DNA of 64,000 nt from the NCBI GenBank assembly GCA_902826095.1, contig CADEDN010000014.1, positions 1 to 64,000 on the forward strand, read 5' to 3'. The stretch's first letter is position 1; each line of letters starts with the position of its first letter. A program made the translations under genes and the position numbers. This document shows positions 8,950 through 17,948 of this stretch, one piece after another. This stretch comes from an uncultured Alphaproteobacteria bacterium. GTDB taxonomy: Bacteria; Pseudomonadota; Alphaproteobacteria; Caulobacterales; Parvularculaceae. Below the pieces are notes generated by a model that saw nothing but the letters and a program-made list of their open reading frames with translations, did not search any database and was not told where the DNA came from.

Positions 8950-9924
8950 TTAATGTTCGGCGCGGATTGCGCGCTCGGAGACATTCGCTCCCCGCTCCGC
9001 CTCGCGGCCGTCCGCCCTTTTCCTCCGCGAACGCGGGTAGTAATAGCTTTCCTTCTGCGCTCTCGACAAGACGCGATGTTCATTGTGGCCGCGCAGCGCG
9101 CCCCAATATTGCATGAAACGGTAGGCGACAATGCCGCCCGCTTCGTCAAGAAAACTCTTTTGCGTCAGCGCTTCGGAAAAATCGTGTAGGACCCCTGCGG
9201 CGACGCAGCGGACGAAATCGCCGAAATGGAAATGCACTTCAGGGAAAATTTCGCGCAGCGTCAGCGCCTCGCGGTAATAGCGCCGTTTGGTCTGGTTCAG
9301 CGACTCTTCATGAATGTGAATGACGGGCGCCGACGAGACATAAGCGATGCGCCCGCCTTCGCGCTGCAGCGCCTTGCCGAGGATCATATCCTCTAGCCCG
9401 GTCGCTGCTTCGTCAAAGCGATGCTTCGACCAGACGCGGCGCAAGATCGCCGCGTTGGCGTTGTTGATGAACAGCTCCTTTTGCGGAGTCTTGTCGACCT
9501 CGCCGTAATAATGATCGAACACCTGATGCTCGGAAAAACGCGTGACGCCGTCGCGTCCGATCTGCCTGCCATAGCAATATTCGGCCTCGCCGCGCGCAAG
9601 CGGGCGAATGAGGTTCTCGAGCCACTGGTCGTGCGCGGGAATGCAGTGGGCCGAAATGAAGACCAGAATGTCGCCGGTCGCCGCTTCACAGCCGTAATTC
9701 AACGACCGGCCGAAGGTGAAGTCGGATTTCTTGATATGAACGATGCGGACGCCCTCGCGCTCGGCGATCTCCCGCGTCCGATCCGTCGAGCCCGAATCGA
9801 CCAAGACGATCTCGACCGAACGACCGTCCTCGATCCTCTGGCGCCGGCAGGCCGCGAGGGAATCGCCGATCCACTTTTCTTCATTGAGCGATCGGTAGAC
9901 GATGCTGACGGAAGCGGGGGCCAT
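8950..9924 (-). CDS. Family 2 glycosyltransferase
   Basis: This GT-A fold glycosyltransferase starts VSIVYRSLNEEKWIGDSL. It has EIVLVDSGSTDRT (nucleotide site) and HCIPAHDQWLENLI where the metal-binding DxD is usually found. Here that position reads SAH, as in some GT2 members in polysaccharide clusters. The C-terminus ends in an Arg-rich tail (SRRKRADGREAERG). I chose the ATG at 9924; a TTG at 9951 is an alternative, and neither has a clear Shine-Dalgarno sequence. It lies between the CMP-sugar synthetase and a large GT2-MptE fusion in the same operon direction. Donor and acceptor are unknown. Confidence 0.88.
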   Translation of the reverse strand: MAPASVSIVYRSLNEEKWIGDSLAACRRQRIEDGRSVEIVLVDSGSTDRTREIAEREGVRIVHIKKSDFTFGRSLNYGCEAATGDILVFISAHCIPAHDQWLENLIRPLARGEAEYCYGRQIGRDGVTRFSEHQVFDHYYGEVDKTPQKELFINNANAAILRRVWSKHRFDEAATGLEDMILGKALQREGGRIAYVSSAPVIHIHEESLNQTKRRYYREALTLREIFPEVHFHFGDFVRCVAAGVLHDFSEALTQKSFLDEAGGIVAYRFMQYWGALRGHNEHRVLSRAQKESYYYPRSRRKRADGREAERGANVSERAIRAEH

Positions 9925-9987
9925 AAGGGGAACGCCGACTGCTGAATTCAAGGAGCGCCGCGATTGTCGCAGGAAACGCAGGGCGGC

Positions 9988-12171
9988 TCAACTGCCGTCC
10001 CGCGCCCGCTTGGCCTCGGCCTTCAGGCGCTCGACCTCATCTCTGAGGCGCGACAGCTCGTCTTCCATCTCAATGCGGCCGATGACCGCGCCTTCCGGCG
10101 GTTTGACGGCGCCATTCGCGATATCGAGCACCTGTCTCGACAGCTCGACGATAAAGCCGCGAAGGCGGATGGCCACAATTGCGATGAGCGCCGCTAGCGC
10201 CGCGAACCCAGCCGCCATGAAAGCATAGGGCGCCCCGGGGCGATCGCCGAACAGGACCGCGAGGGAAACAAGCCCGACGAGAGCCGCGGCGACGGCGACC
10301 GCCAGTCTCGGTGATCGCTTCACTATCGCCGCAATGACTCCGATCTGCTTTTTCCCGGAACCTATCATGCTTGGACCGCGCGGAGCGACCTGACCGACGG
10401 CTTCCGCTTCCAGCGCCGCCGCGCGGGCGACAGGCGATCGACGATTGGGCTCAAAAAAGCTCTCCAGCGAGCGACGCGGAAACACTTCAAGACGGCCGCC
10501 GACAGTTGCGTTATATACCCTGACGCCGATCGCATCCAGCGCCGCTTTGGCGTGTTCGTAATGCAATATCATTCTGTCAGGTTGCGGATCATGCCATTTG
10601 CGGTCTTTGCCGAAGTAACGGCGATCGAAATGGTTGGGGTCGTCATCTCTAGAAGACGTCAGGGCGATGCCTTTGTCCGGTCCGTCCCCTTCCCGGCGCA
10701 CGGTATCGGGCACGATGTAGTTTGTATCGCAGCCGATCAGAATGATTTCGCTGAAGCCCATATAGGCCGCAAGTTGCAACATGGTGATCGCAACCGTGAA
10801 CGGCTGAATGACAACGTCATTGGCGTCATAGGAAAACATCGAGTGCGGGAGCCGATCGAGCGAGTTCGGCGCTTCATTGAAGAAATGGCGATTGTGATCC
10901 GGAGCGACGATCATTTTGGTCGCGCGGCGTCGGCGGTCGGCCGCATGATCTTGAATAAAGGTGGGGAAAAAACCCTGCATTGACGGATTTTCGTCGAGCA
11001 TGGCGCCGATTTCCGCCGCGCGATCTGGAAGGACGCGGCTGTCGACGCAGGCGTAATATCTCGGCCGCCAGGCGATCCGATCAAACAGAAGGAAGACGGC
11101 GTTGCAGGCGAAGACGGTTTCGCCGTCGAGCAACGACAAATTCGTCTGATTGAGCGATGGTCCGTTGCCCATGACGAAACAGCGCTCGCCCTTGTGCAGA
11201 TCCTTGAACCGCCGCAGGTCGCTTGGAACCGCGGCCTGCCAGATCGGCATGGCGACGCCGGCCGCAACCGTTGGAATGTCGGACTTGATCGACCACCCAA
11301 ACGCTTCGCCAGGGCGAACAACCGGCGGATCGCAGATCGCAAAGCGCTTGTCATCGGCGATCTCCGTCACCGACCGGAGGCGATCCGCCGATGTCGGCAG
11401 CAATTCGCTGAACGCGGACCGAAAATCGGGTTCAAGCCCGTTGAGTTCTTCGTCGAGGATCGACCGGATCTCGTCTTCATAGCGTGATCGGAATATAGTC
11501 GAGCGCTGGCCGCCTCTGATGCGGAAGCAACCAAGGTGGCGATCAACGGCGTGAAGTTCCGCGTGGCGGAAGAACCGGCGCCATAAATCGAAGTCATTGG
11601 CGACGGAATAGCGAAGGTCGAGCTCGCCGCCGGCGCGCCGCCATAAAGAGCGGCGCCAGAAGGTCGATTCCTGCTGGATCCATTTGTTGTCGCCCGACAG
11701 AAATCGAAGCCGCGACCACGCTCGCAGCGGGCCGATCCAGCCGATCTTTCCAGCTTCGTCCATGCTGGACGGGCGGCCCGTGATCCATTCAATGTCGGGG
11801 CGGGCGCGGAACAGCCGGTCGATGAAGGACAGGGCGCCTGGCAACAAGATGTCGTCCGAATTGATCCAGCCGAGGATTTCGCCGGTCGCGGCGGCGAAAC
11901 CCTTGTTGAGCGCGTCGGCATGGCCCTTGTCCGGCTCGACGATCAGCGTTGAAATATGTGATTCATATTTCCGGATGATCGAAAGCGAGGCGTCCTTGCT
12001 CGCGCCGTCGACGACGATGAAGTCGGGGTTCGGATAATTCTGCGAAACGACCGATTTCAGCGTTTCATCGATGAAAGCGGCGCCGTTGAAATTCGGCGTG
12101 ACGATCGAAATGCGCAAGCGCGCGTCCGCGCCCTTCACGGCTGCCGAACTAGCTGGCTTGTCGAGCGCCAA
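9988..12171 (-). CDS. GT2 glycosyltransferase fused to an MptE-like (DUF115) domain, membrane-anchored
   Basis: This 727-aa protein has three parts. Residues ~20-240 are a GT2 glycosyltransferase (ISIVTPNFNGAAFIDETL, FIVVDGASKD, GWINSDD at 102-108). Residues ~325-575 are an MptE-like/DUF115 domain (FVMGNGPSLN, MGFSEIILIGCDTNY, DDDPNHFDRRYFGK, YNATVGGRLEVF). DUF115 domains occur in Maf-type flagellin glycosyltransferases. Residues ~618-668 form two predicted transmembrane helices, followed by a charged C-terminal coiled segment. The start appears to be TTG at 12171. A protein with the same domain pair but a different order of extras lies at 15075-17936. The acceptor is unknown. Confidence 0.82.
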   Translation of the reverse strand: MALDKPASSAAVKGADARLRISIVTPNFNGAAFIDETLKSVVSQNYPNPDFIVVDGASKDASLSIIRKYESHISTLIVEPDKGHADALNKGFAAATGEILGWINSDDILLPGALSFIDRLFRARPDIEWITGRPSSMDEAGKIGWIGPLRAWSRLRFLSGDNKWIQQESTFWRRSLWRRAGGELDLRYSVANDFDLWRRFFRHAELHAVDRHLGCFRIRGGQRSTIFRSRYEDEIRSILDEELNGLEPDFRSAFSELLPTSADRLRSVTEIADDKRFAICDPPVVRPGEAFGWSIKSDIPTVAAGVAMPIWQAAVPSDLRRFKDLHKGERCFVMGNGPSLNQTNLSLLDGETVFACNAVFLLFDRIAWRPRYYACVDSRVLPDRAAEIGAMLDENPSMQGFFPTFIQDHAADRRRRATKMIVAPDHNRHFFNEAPNSLDRLPHSMFSYDANDVVIQPFTVAITMLQLAAYMGFSEIILIGCDTNYIVPDTVRREGDGPDKGIALTSSRDDDPNHFDRRYFGKDRKWHDPQPDRMILHYEHAKAALDAIGVRVYNATVGGRLEVFPRRSLESFFEPNRRSPVARAAALEAEAVGQVAPRGPSMIGSGKKQIGVIAAIVKRSPRLAVAVAAALVGLVSLAVLFGDRPGAPYAFMAAGFAALAALIAIVAIRLRGFIVELSRQVLDIANGAVKPPEGAVIGRIEMEDELSRLRDEVERLKAEAKRARDGS

Positions 12172-12247
12172 ATGGAAACCGCCTCACACTGCCGAACACC
12201 GCGCTTCTCGCTTAACCCTTGGCCGGCCGTCAACACGCGCCCGAGTC

Positions 12248-12949
12248 CTAAACGCCCAGCCCCTCATAGAGATTGAGAGACTCCCGCTGCCAAAGGGCGA
12301 GGCCCGGCGTGTACCAGGACACGAACGGCAAATTGACGACATTGCCGCCGAACTGCTCTACAATTTGCTTCAGGGCTTCGCTGACGCGCGCCTCCTCGCC
12401 CGCCTCGGCGATCGGATAGGTGTTGTCCAAGAGGACAAGCGCGCCATGCGTCAGTTTCGGTTCGATCGCCTCAAATTCGGTCATCACCGTCCGAACGCCA
12501 TGCCCGCCGTCGAGATAGGCGAACCGCACCGACGGCAGATCGCGGGCGAGGGCTGGCAGCACATCTTCCGACGCGCCCAGATAAAAACTGACGAGATCGG
12601 ACAGGCCGGCTTTTTCGACGCGGTTTTTCGCCTTCTTGTGGTTTGCGGCGTCAAGTTCAATCGTATGAACGCGGCCGCCGCGACCGGCGTCGCGGATCGC
12701 CTGCGCAAGCACAATTGTCGAGGATCCCCAATTGGTGCCCGTTTCGACAATCGTGTTTTCGCCTGAAGGGTGAAGGCAAGCGAGTAGGACGTGATAGATG
12801 ATTCCCCAAGCCGGATGGCCGGGCGACAATCCGGTTGTTTGAACCCAGTCGGCCTCGCTCGTCGCTTCCTTTTCGAGTTTTCGCAAGACCGGATTCGGCA
12901 GGAGCGACCGATCATAATCGGTCATCCGGAAATATTTGGGCGGTCTCAT
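12248..12949 (-). CDS. Class I SAM-dependent methyltransferase (Methyltransf_24/CmcI-like)
   Basis: This 233-aa protein has a SAM-binding motif I variant, TIVETGTNWGSSTIVLAQAI. The acidic end of strand 2 is VHTIELD, and the sequence SVRFAYLDGGHGVRTVMTEF contains the DGxH signature of the CmcI/Methyltransf_24 group. ALVLLDNTYP follows. These enzymes often methylate sugar hydroxyls or amino groups, and in this locus a glycan O-methyltransferase is the simplest reading. I start it at the ATG 20 bp after the ABC ATPase stop; a GTG at 12988 would overlap that gene. The protein is soluble. Confidence 0.8.
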   Translation of the reverse strand: MRPPKYFRMTDYDRSLLPNPVLRKLEKEATSEADWVQTTGLSPGHPAWGIIYHVLLACLHPSGENTIVETGTNWGSSTIVLAQAIRDAGRGGRVHTIELDAANHKKAKNRVEKAGLSDLVSFYLGASEDVLPALARDLPSVRFAYLDGGHGVRTVMTEFEAIEPKLTHGALVLLDNTYPIAEAGEEARVSEALKQIVEQFGGNVVNLPFVSWYTPGLALWQRESLNLYEGLGV

Positions 12950-12969
12950 GCGCGGTCGCTCTTGTTTGC

Positions 12970-14220
12970 TCAGGCCCGCTTCGACCACGCGTGCGGGATG
13001 ATGAACTGTCCCCAGCTTCGCGGCGCGGCATGCGGTTCAATCGTAAAAGTCTTCACCGGCTGGCGATAGAGGTATTTCGGCCCGTCGACAATTGCGAGAA
13101 CCGCCTCATAAGAGCCGGCGGGCAGGGCCCCGGACTGGATCGCGACATCGACGCTGCAACGTCCGTCCGCATCCACGCTCAAGGCGTAGGCGTTCTGCTC
13201 GGTCGACAGCGCGCTCAGCAACGATTCCTCGCCGGCTCGCCAGATTGGAACGCCGATATTGAGCCGTTCCGCCGGTCGTCGCAGCGTGAAGTCGATTTTC
13301 AGCGTGATCGGATCGCCCCAACGAAAGGCGCTTGTTTCCCGCCCCTGCCCGTCCGCCCACGCCGCGCTGACGCTGTCGATATCAGCGCTTTCGTGAAATT
13401 GGTCGCCGAGCTTGTTTGGCGCTTCCGAACCTTGCGGCGCGCCGCTTTCGCGACTTCCTTGCGCGCTCTGAAAATGACGAATGGCGTCCTCCGGCTCGCC
13501 CTTGAAGACGATCCTGCCTTTCTCAAGCACGACCGCCTCATTGCAGAAGCGCGCTATGTCGTTCATCGAATGCGAGGCGAATACGAAGGCGGATTTCGCT
13601 CTCAGCGCGCGTATGCGCTCGAGGCATTTCTGGCGAAACTGGAAATCGCCGACCGCCAGCACTTCATCGATCACGAGAAGCGTCGGATCGACGAAGATCG
13701 TCGTTGCAAACGCGAGGCGCATCCGCATGCCGGCGCTGTAGGTCGACAGCGGCGCGGCGAGCGCGTCCTCAAGCTCGGTGAAATCCGCGATTTCGTCGAA
13801 AAGCGCGGCGACTTCCGCGCGCGAGCGGCCAAGCGTCGCCGATCTCAGATAGATGTTTTCTTTGCCGCTGAGGCGCGGATTGAAGCCGGCGGTCAGGTCG
13901 ATCATCCCCGCGGTCTTGCCGGAGATGCGAATCTCGCCTTCATCGGGCGGAAACTGCCCGACCAGCATCCTCAGCAGCGTCGTTTTGCCGGCGCCGTTAA
14001 GGCCGATCACGCCCATCGCTTCGCCGCGCCGCAATGAAAAACTGACGTCATGCAGCGCCCAGAATTCGCGCTGCTGCAGCTCCTTGACCGAAAAGCGCCG
14101 TCCCCAGAAGGCCGCATTGATGATTTCCGCCATGCGATTCTGGCTCTCAAGCGGGCTCCTCGAATAGAGCTTCGACACGCGGTCAACTTCAAGCACGGTG
14201 TCGGCGCGCACGAACATCAT
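12970..14220 (-). CDS. ABC transporter ATP-binding protein, polysaccharide export (Wzt-like)
   Basis: The 416-aa protein is the ATPase of a polysaccharide ABC exporter. Walker A is GLNGAGKTT (residues 73-81), the signature YSAGM, and Walker [13 protein letters not shown]. The N-terminal 270 residues are the nucleotide-binding domain. The remaining ~140 form a beta-rich C-terminal domain like that of Wzt proteins, which recognise the chain terminus of the exported O-polysaccharide. The ATG at 14220 overlaps the permease stop (ATGA). The C-terminal domain implies that the exported glycan has a recognised end modification such as methylation. Two methyltransferases in the same operon fit that. 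Confidence 0.93.
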   Translation of the reverse strand: MMFVRADTVLEVDRVSKLYSRSPLESQNRMAEIINAAFWGRRFSVKELQQREFWALHDVSFSLRRGEAMGVIGLNGAGKTTLLRMLVGQFPPDEGEIRISGKTAGMIDLTAGFNPRLSGKENIYLRSATLGRSRAEVAALFDEIADFTELEDALAAPLSTYSAGMRMRLAFATTIFVDPTLLVIDEVLAVGDFQFRQKCLERIRALRAKSAFVFASHSMNDIARFCNEAVVLEKGRIVFKGEPEDAIRHFQSAQGSRESGAPQGSEAPNKLGDQFHESADIDSVSAAWADGQGRETSAFRWGDPITLKIDFTLRRPAERLNIGVPIWRAGEESLLSALSTEQNAYALSVDADGRCSVDVAIQSGALPAGSYEAVLAIVDGPKYLYRQPVKTFTIEPHAAPRSWGQFIIPHAWSKRA

Positions 14221-15059
14221 GCAAAGCCCTTCAGCCGCTTCTCGCTCATCAGGAAGAACCGACAAGCGAAAACAAAAATGGCGGCGCCCAACGCCGAAAA
14301 CGTCGCAAGCTCGACTGGATGCTTGATCGCGCCGGAGGTTGCGAGCGTTCGAATGCTGTCGACGAAGACATAAAAGGGATTGAACGCGACATAATCCGAC
14401 AGAATCGGAATCTGGTCGATTGGAAATACAATGCCGCTGAGCAGCATCCCATATTGCAGCACGACCCCGACTACTTTGACAACGTCGCGATAGGCGAGAT
14501 TGAAGATCGCGAGGATCATGCCGATTCCGGTGAAAAACATGAACGCCGCCGCAATCACAAGCGGCGCCATGAGGATGCCCGGCGCGGGCGCGCCCTGAAA
14601 ATAGGCGAACACGCCGGCGGTCGCGACCGCTCGCACCAGCGTGTCAAAAGAGAGCTGCGCGAATCCGGCGATCAGGAACCCGATCAGCGGAAGTTCGGAT
14701 TTCGACCCTTCGCGGATCTTGTTCTCGACAGTCGTGATCGGCAGCATCAGAAAGCCGGAAAACAGATACCACAGCGTGACGCCCATCGTGACGTGCACGA
14801 CGCTCGAAACGCCTTCGAACGAGGGAAACATGCGAAGCGCGCTCAAGAGCACCCATACGGTGATCGGAACGATCGGGAGGATGTAATTCCAGATGACGCC
14901 GAACCGCGTCAGCTGATAGGCGTTGGCGAACTCGCGGATGAACAGCTGGCCGATGTGCCAGCGATGCTGGACGATCTGGCCGGCCAGCGATCTGAGCGCG
15001 CCGCCGAACGATATCTTCGCATCATCCGCAGCGGCATATACGGTAATTGTTTCAGTCAT
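14217..15059 (-). CDS. ABC-2 type polysaccharide export permease (Wzm/KpsM-like)
   Basis: This 280-aa integral membrane protein has six predicted helices (for example [67 protein letters not shown]). An N-terminal amphipathic segment contains [12 protein letters not shown], typical of Wzm/KpsM/TagG permeases. It forms the transmembrane part of the exporter with the downstream ATPase, which moves lipid-linked glycan from cytoplasm to periplasm. It follows the large GT2-MptE gene by 15 bp and overlaps the ATPase start by four bases. The pair therefore defines an ABC-dependent, not Wzy-dependent, export route. Confidence 0.93.
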   Translation of the reverse strand: MTETITVYAAADDAKISFGGALRSLAGQIVQHRWHIGQLFIREFANAYQLTRFGVIWNYILPIVPITVWVLLSALRMFPSFEGVSSVVHVTMGVTLWYLFSGFLMLPITTVENKIREGSKSELPLIGFLIAGFAQLSFDTLVRAVATAGVFAYFQGAPAPGILMAPLVIAAAFMFFTGIGMILAIFNLAYRDVVKVVGVVLQYGMLLSGIVFPIDQIPILSDYVAFNPFYVFVDSIRTLATSGAIKHPVELATFSALGAAIFVFACRFFLMSEKRLKGFA

Positions 15060-15074
15060 CGGCTGACGCCGCGC

Positions 15075-17936
15075 CTAGCGGAACAGCGACGTGAAATCGC
15101 GTCGCTCGAAGACCTCAAGCTGGCCGCCGACCGTCGCATTGATGACCTTGCGCCCGACCGCATCGTAGGCCCGACGCGCGTTCTCGTAAGCTCTCTCCAT
15201 TCGGTCGACGCGCGGGTCATGCCAGCGATAGCCCTTGCCGAAATAGCCCGGATGAAAATGGTTGGGATCGTCGCTCGTCGACGTGATGGCGCGCCCCTCG
15301 ACCTTCGCCTCCTTCGGAATCGAATAGGAGTGATCGAAACCGACGAGAATGACCTCGTCAAAGCCCATATGATAGGCGAGCTGGAGCGCGATATAGCTGA
15401 CGGTGCCGCCAACCCAGACAATCCGCGATGCGTTCGTCGAAAAATGCGGAAAGCCGGGATAATTCCGATAATCGCAAGCGACATTGAGCCAGCAAACGTC
15501 AGCGGTCTGTTTGAGACAATAGCGAAGATAATGGCCGTACCATTTGTGCGGGCCGCGCAGGGCGTTAATTTCGGCCGCGCGGTCTTCGGCGACGAATACA
15601 TCCTCAACAATATGATGGGTCGGCAGAAAACCCATCTTTTCCTGATTGAGATAGATGGCGTTGACGCCGAATGTCGTCTCGCCCTTCAGCTTCGTCAGAT
15701 CGACCAGATTGAGGGAGGGGCCGTTGCCGATGATGAAGGCGCGTTCGCCCCGATGCCTGTTGCGGAACGAGACGATCTTCGCTTCGTTCGGCGTCAGCGG
15801 AAGGCCGCGCGCCGCGGAGTAATAGCGCGCCCGGCGGGCGAGGCGCACTGCCTTTGGCGGATTATAGCTCTCCGGATAGGGCGCGACCGACGGATCTTCG
15901 GCGACAATCCTTGAAACAAGCATCTTTAATGTCATCGGAATTCTCTCGTCGGAGCCTTCTCCTAAACCGTTCAGGCCGGCGTGCAATGCCGGCGGGCGGA
16001 TCGCTTCTTCCGTCCAAAGCGCCGAAACGGCTGGATTATCAACACCCTCCGGCGCGTCTGCTGTCGCCGCCGTCAATTTGATCGGCCCCGGAACGCCGTC
16101 AATGACGCCGCTGGCCTCAAGTCGAATCGCATCGGTGTCGCCGCGCAGCCAGCGCTTGAGCGGCTCGCCTTGCGCCGCGCTTTCGAGCCGTCTCACATAG
16201 GCGCTTGGGGAGTCCCCCTCGACACCCGCCAGCACGCGTAGAATGCGCGAAAGCCCGCCCAGATCCTGAAGCGTCGCATCGACCGCATCAAACCGCAGCG
16301 GGCGCGCCGCGCCCTCGACCTCGCCGCCGCGCCTAAACCGGCCGGATGCGGCTAGTTTGAACGCATGGGGCGCTTCGATGACGACCCGTTCAACCATCAA
16401 CTCATCCTGTCCGGACAAGCGGAATGTCAGTTCCGCATTGAGCCGAAAATCGCCCTCGCCGGTCGCTGCCGCGAAAAGCGGCGGCAGAAACGCCCTCTTG
16501 ATCGCGGCGCCGCTGATCGCAATCGTGACTTTCTGCGCGGTCGCGGCTTCCGGTTCGATCCGCGCGGTTGCGCGCATTTTTCCGGGCGTCCCGCCAAGGT
16601 CGAACCCGCGATCGTCCCGCGTCAGAGGCAAGCGCTCGCCTCCCGGAACGACCGCAAGCAGGATCGCAAGAATTCTGTCGACGACGCCTGCAGCAGTGAC
16701 CTTGTCGTCTTTGGATTTCGGCGGCAGCAAAAAGGCGAACGCATTGCCGAGATAAGCCGCGAGCGCTTCAAGCCGTTGCGGCGCCTTGAGCGCGGCGCCG
16801 ATTTCGCGATGGGCCTGTTCGGCCAGCGTTACTTGCTCGATCGTGCGCCGCGTGATGGCGGCGAAGGCCGCCGCGGCTTCGTGATCTTGCGCGTGCTTTC
16901 GAACAAAGGCGCCCGCCATCTTGCCTTGCGAGGCGCGCAGCACGGCGACCGGCCTCTCGCTCAGCCGCGCGGCGATGTCATGAATCGCGATCGCCCTTGG
17001 CGCGCAATAGTGCTGGCGTCCCGATTTGCGGGCGCGCAGAGCAAAGTCCGCGTCCTCAAATCCAAACGGATTGAAACTCTCGTCATGAAAGCCGATCTCA
17101 TCTGCAAGCGCGGTCGCGTAAAAGCATATGCCGCCCGGCGCCGTGTCGATCGGCTTTGGCGAATCGCCTTCGATGATCCAGCTCCATGCGTGTTTTGAAT
17201 GCCGCAGATGCGCTTCTGCGCCGGATAATCTTGGCGGCTCGACTGAATAGGCGCGCTGGATGGCGTGATCGCCCGGCGTTCCTGAATAGAAATAGGCGCC
17301 GCGCCAGTCCGCGATGCCCATATGATAGATGTCGCGCGCACGGCGTTTGCCACCCGCCCCTAGCATCGCTCGGATTGCGGCGGTTTGCGGCGTGTCGACC
17401 GGTTCGCCTTTGCCGATTTTCTCCGCAGCCTCGCTCGAATAGAGCGTTTCGCCGATAGAATGATAGTCGAGCGTCGCCGGGGTCAAGATTCCCGGATTTT
17501 CGCCTTGCGCCGCAAGGGTCGCATATTCGGCGTTCAAAATTTCAATGAAATCGGGCGGGACCAGAATGTCGTCGTCGATCGATGCGACGAATTCGGCGCC
17601 GCGCCGGATCGCTTCGCGGATCAGTCGATTGCGCCCGCCGGCGACGCCGAGGTTGCGCGGCGCCGATAGGACTTCGCCGCCGCTCGCCGCCTCCAGTTTC
17701 TTGATGAGTGCGTCGTCGGGTTCATCATTAAGCAGCACAAGGTGCAGATCGCCGCTGCGGCGCGCGCGCGCCGCGCTCGCCAGCGACGACAGCGCGTGCG
17801 GCAAATCCGCCGCCTGAACCATCGTGATGATCGCAACATTGCCCATCCGGCCGTCGCCGCCTGTTCCTGTTGGCGCCTCGCGCCCCCCTTGCGTCCGACG
17901 CTGATCCGATGCCGCCCTCGGGGAAAGGCGATTCAT
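15075..17936 (-). CDS. Large GT2 glycosyltransferase - unknown middle domain - MptE-like (DUF115) protein
   Basis: This 953-aa protein begins with a GT2 domain: VAIITMVQAADLPHAL, LHLVLLNDEPDDALIK, the acidic motif SIDDD at 119-123, and later HDESFNPFGFEDADFALRAR. Residues ~430-660 are an alpha/beta segment I do not recognise. The C-terminus (~730-953) is an MptE-like/DUF115 domain (FIIGNGPSLNLVDL, MGFDEVILVGFDHSY, DDPNHFHPGYFGKGYRWHDP, INATVGGQLEVFERR). The start could instead be the ATG at 17846 (MGNVAII), because the first 30 residues are unlike a GT2 N-terminus. It lies 12 bp after the upstream methyltransferase gene. No membrane helices are obvious. Confidence 0.82.
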   Translation of the reverse strand: MNRLSPRAASDQRRTQGGREAPTGTGGDGRMGNVAIITMVQAADLPHALSSLASAARARRSGDLHLVLLNDEPDDALIKKLEAASGGEVLSAPRNLGVAGGRNRLIREAIRRGAEFVASIDDDILVPPDFIEILNAEYATLAAQGENPGILTPATLDYHSIGETLYSSEAAEKIGKGEPVDTPQTAAIRAMLGAGGKRRARDIYHMGIADWRGAYFYSGTPGDHAIQRAYSVEPPRLSGAEAHLRHSKHAWSWIIEGDSPKPIDTAPGGICFYATALADEIGFHDESFNPFGFEDADFALRARKSGRQHYCAPRAIAIHDIAARLSERPVAVLRASQGKMAGAFVRKHAQDHEAAAAFAAITRRTIEQVTLAEQAHREIGAALKAPQRLEALAAYLGNAFAFLLPPKSKDDKVTAAGVVDRILAILLAVVPGGERLPLTRDDRGFDLGGTPGKMRATARIEPEAATAQKVTIAISGAAIKRAFLPPLFAAATGEGDFRLNAELTFRLSGQDELMVERVVIEAPHAFKLAASGRFRRGGEVEGAARPLRFDAVDATLQDLGGLSRILRVLAGVEGDSPSAYVRRLESAAQGEPLKRWLRGDTDAIRLEASGVIDGVPGPIKLTAATADAPEGVDNPAVSALWTEEAIRPPALHAGLNGLGEGSDERIPMTLKMLVSRIVAEDPSVAPYPESYNPPKAVRLARRARYYSAARGLPLTPNEAKIVSFRNRHRGERAFIIGNGPSLNLVDLTKLKGETTFGVNAIYLNQEKMGFLPTHHIVEDVFVAEDRAAEINALRGPHKWYGHYLRYCLKQTADVCWLNVACDYRNYPGFPHFSTNASRIVWVGGTVSYIALQLAYHMGFDEVILVGFDHSYSIPKEAKVEGRAITSTSDDPNHFHPGYFGKGYRWHDPRVDRMERAYENARRAYDAVGRKVINATVGGQLEVFERRDFTSLFR

Positions 17937-17948
17937 GTACGGCCGCCG

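Noticed and set aside
14319-15914. 531-codon plus-strand frame antisense to the ABC permease and the GT2-MptE gene
   Set aside because: No recognisable domain, and opposite strand has a clear permease and MptE motifs.
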